In this document: piece by piece, positions 6,481 to 7,460 of the stretch
How positions within the stretch are numbered: the stretch's first letter is position 1
Layout of the letters: each line of letters opens with the position of its first letter
NCBI GenBank assembly: GCA_947448105.1
Contig: CANFNE010000123.1
Coordinates: forward strand, 1-7,460
Length of the DNA: 7,460 nucleotides
Direction: 5' to 3'
From: Burkholderiales bacterium
GTDB lineage: Bacteria > Pseudomonadota > Gammaproteobacteria > Burkholderiales > Burkholderiaceae_C
Position numbers and translations under genes: made by a program
Notes under the pieces: generated by a model
What the model saw: only the letters and a program-made list of their open reading frames with translations
Told to the model about the DNA's origin: nothing
Databases searched by the model: none

Positions 6481-7460
6481 ATGGTTGTTAAATCAAGTAA
6501 AAAAATCAATACTGAAGGTAAATCGCAAAAATCAACTTTATCGTGCGATTTCCAAAACGCAGTGGCCTTGCACCAAAGCGGCCAGTGGGACGCCGCGCGT
6601 TCGGGGTATGCGCAGCTGTTGGCGCAAGACCCCAGCCACAGCGACGCTTTGCACCTGCTCGGCGTGCTGGCCTGCCAAAACGCCGAACACGCCCGGGCGG
6701 CCGATTTGATGACCCAGGCCATCGCCATCGCGCCCCAGCAGGCGGACTACCACTACAACCTTGGCATTGCCTTGCAGGCCCTGGGCCGGCTGCACGACGC
6801 CGTCGCCAGCTATGACCGGGCGATTGCCCTGCAAGCGCGTTACGCCAACGCCCACACCAACCGTGGCAATGCGCTGCACGCGCTGGGTCAATTTGACGCC
6901 GCCTTAGCCAGCCACCAACAGGCACTGGCGCTGGACCCAGCCGATGCCGCCTGCCACTCCAATTGCGGCAACGCGCTGCAGGGTCTGGGGCAATTTGACG
7001 CAGCCGTGGCCTGTTACGACCTGGCACTGTCATGCGACCCCGGCTTGGTGGACGCGCATGTCAATCGGGGCAACGCGCTCAAAGCCCTCCACCAGCCTGC
7101 CTTGGCGCTGGACAGTTACGCGCGCGCGCTGGCGCTGTCCCCCAGCCATGTCGATGCCTGCTTTGGCCAGGGCAGCGCTTTTCAGGCCACCCGGCAATGG
7201 GACCAGGCCCTTGCCAGCTACGACGATGTGCTGGCCTTGGCGCCCGGCCACGCCCAGGCGCATTTCAACCGGGCGCTGGTGCTGCATGCGCTCAAGCTGG
7301 TGCACGCGGCGTTGGCAGCCTATGCGCGGGCGATCGCATGCGAGCCCCTGTACGCGCTAGCGCACAGCAACCGGGGCGTGCTGCTGCACGAACAAAAGCG
7401 CCTGGACGACGCACTGGCGAGTTACGACAGTGCCATCGCGGCGAACCCGGCGTTCGATGG
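6481..7460 (+). CDS. Tetratricopeptide-repeat (TPR) protein, 3' end outside window
   Basis: The frame runs open from ATG 6481 to the right edge, 326 codons plus two bases, with an in-frame TAA at 6469-6471 upstream. After a lysine/serine-rich N-terminal tail (residues 1-22), about nine consecutive 34-residue TPR units fill the rest (starting near 23, 55, 89, 123, 157, 191, 225, 259 and 293). They show the W/L-G-Y-A-P pattern, for example NLGIALQALGRLHDAVASYD and NRGNALHALGQFDAALA. There is no signal peptide, so it is probably cytoplasmic. TPR arrays bind other proteins. In related bacteria, long arrays like this often precede a glycosyltransferase (O-GlcNAc transferase/SPINDLY-like) or sulfotransferase domain, but that part is not visible. 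The first 60 bases are AT-rich, without a ribosome binding site, and contain promoter-like and inverted-repeat sequences. The true start could therefore be downstream, e.g. GTG 6562. Confidence 0.88.
   Translation, partial: MVVKSSKKINTEGKSQKSTLSCDFQNAVALHQSGQWDAARSGYAQLLAQDPSHSDALHLLGVLACQNAEHARAADLMTQAIAIAPQQADYHYNLGIALQALGRLHDAVASYDRAIALQARYANAHTNRGNALHALGQFDAALASHQQALALDPADAACHSNCGNALQGLGQFDAAVACYDLALSCDPGLVDAHVNRGNALKALHQPALALDSYARALALSPSHVDACFGQGSAFQATRQWDQALASYDDVLALAPGHAQAHFNRALVLHALKLVHAALAAYARAIACEPLYALAHSNRGVLLHEQKRLDDALASYDSAIAANPAFD
6520..6551. repeat. Inverted repeat at the start of the TPR gene
   Basis: AAATCGCA (6520-6527) and TGCGATTT (6544-6551) are perfect 8-bp inverted arms around a 16-bp AT-rich spacer. 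The same core occurs again as TCGCA (6464-6468) and TGCGA (6475-6479) just before ATG 6481. It could be a paired operator or an mRNA hairpin; the function is not known. Confidence 0.5.

Noticed and set aside
6422..6709. Alternative + strand frame of 95 codons at the terminator/TPR start
   Set aside because: It overlaps the TPR frame, which has clear repeats throughout, and its product shows no recognisable pattern.

Overview
The window looks like chromosome from a GC-rich betaproteobacterium, most likely Burkholderiales/Comamonadaceae (Rhodoferax/Polaromonas-like). This is inferred from the style of the proteins (LysR regulator, LigB-type dioxygenase, cytochrome b561, paired YceI, large TPR protein) and the strong G/C third-position bias. 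It is not based on a database match. The first ~1.1 kb is clearly different: AT-richer, with unbiased codon use. It encodes the C-terminal part of a large serine recombinase, so the left edge is probably the end of an integrated mobile element, with the element/host junction between about 1125 and 1213.

Layout from left to right: (1) 3-1124, the 3' part of a large serine recombinase gene on the + strand, cut by the window edge. (2) 1214-1987, a TauE/SafE (TSUP) permease on the + strand, the first host-like gene after the element. (3) 2029-2696, a type II toxin-antitoxin pair on the - strand (Phd/YefM-like antitoxin followed by a PIN-domain VapC toxin, 4-bp overlap). Its promoter contains an imperfect palindrome over the -10 box. 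(4) 2858-3745, a LysR regulator on the - strand, divergent from (5) 3837-6378, a tight + strand operon: class III extradiol (DODA/LigB) dioxygenase, cytochrome b561, YceI-like protein 1, YceI-like protein 2. The operon ends in a strong intrinsic terminator at 6396-6423. (6) 6481 to the right edge, a long TPR-repeat protein with no stop in the window.

The coherent system is the LysR-controlled four-gene operon. It puts a cytoplasmic ring-cleaving dioxygenase, a membrane di-heme cytochrome that exchanges electrons with quinol, and two exported lipocalin-like YceI proteins (a family known to bind isoprenoid/quinone-like lipids) under one regulator. The divergent intergenic region has three regularly arranged half-sites (TTGTTG / CAACAA / TTGTTG) with the T-N11-A geometry of LysR operators. 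One arm touches the regulator's own start codon. The physiological substrate is unknown. A role in catechol/quinone handling or redox stress at the membrane is an inference from the families involved.

No rRNA, tRNA, CRISPR array or insertion sequence with terminal repeats was seen. There is no gene-free stretch longer than 300 bases.
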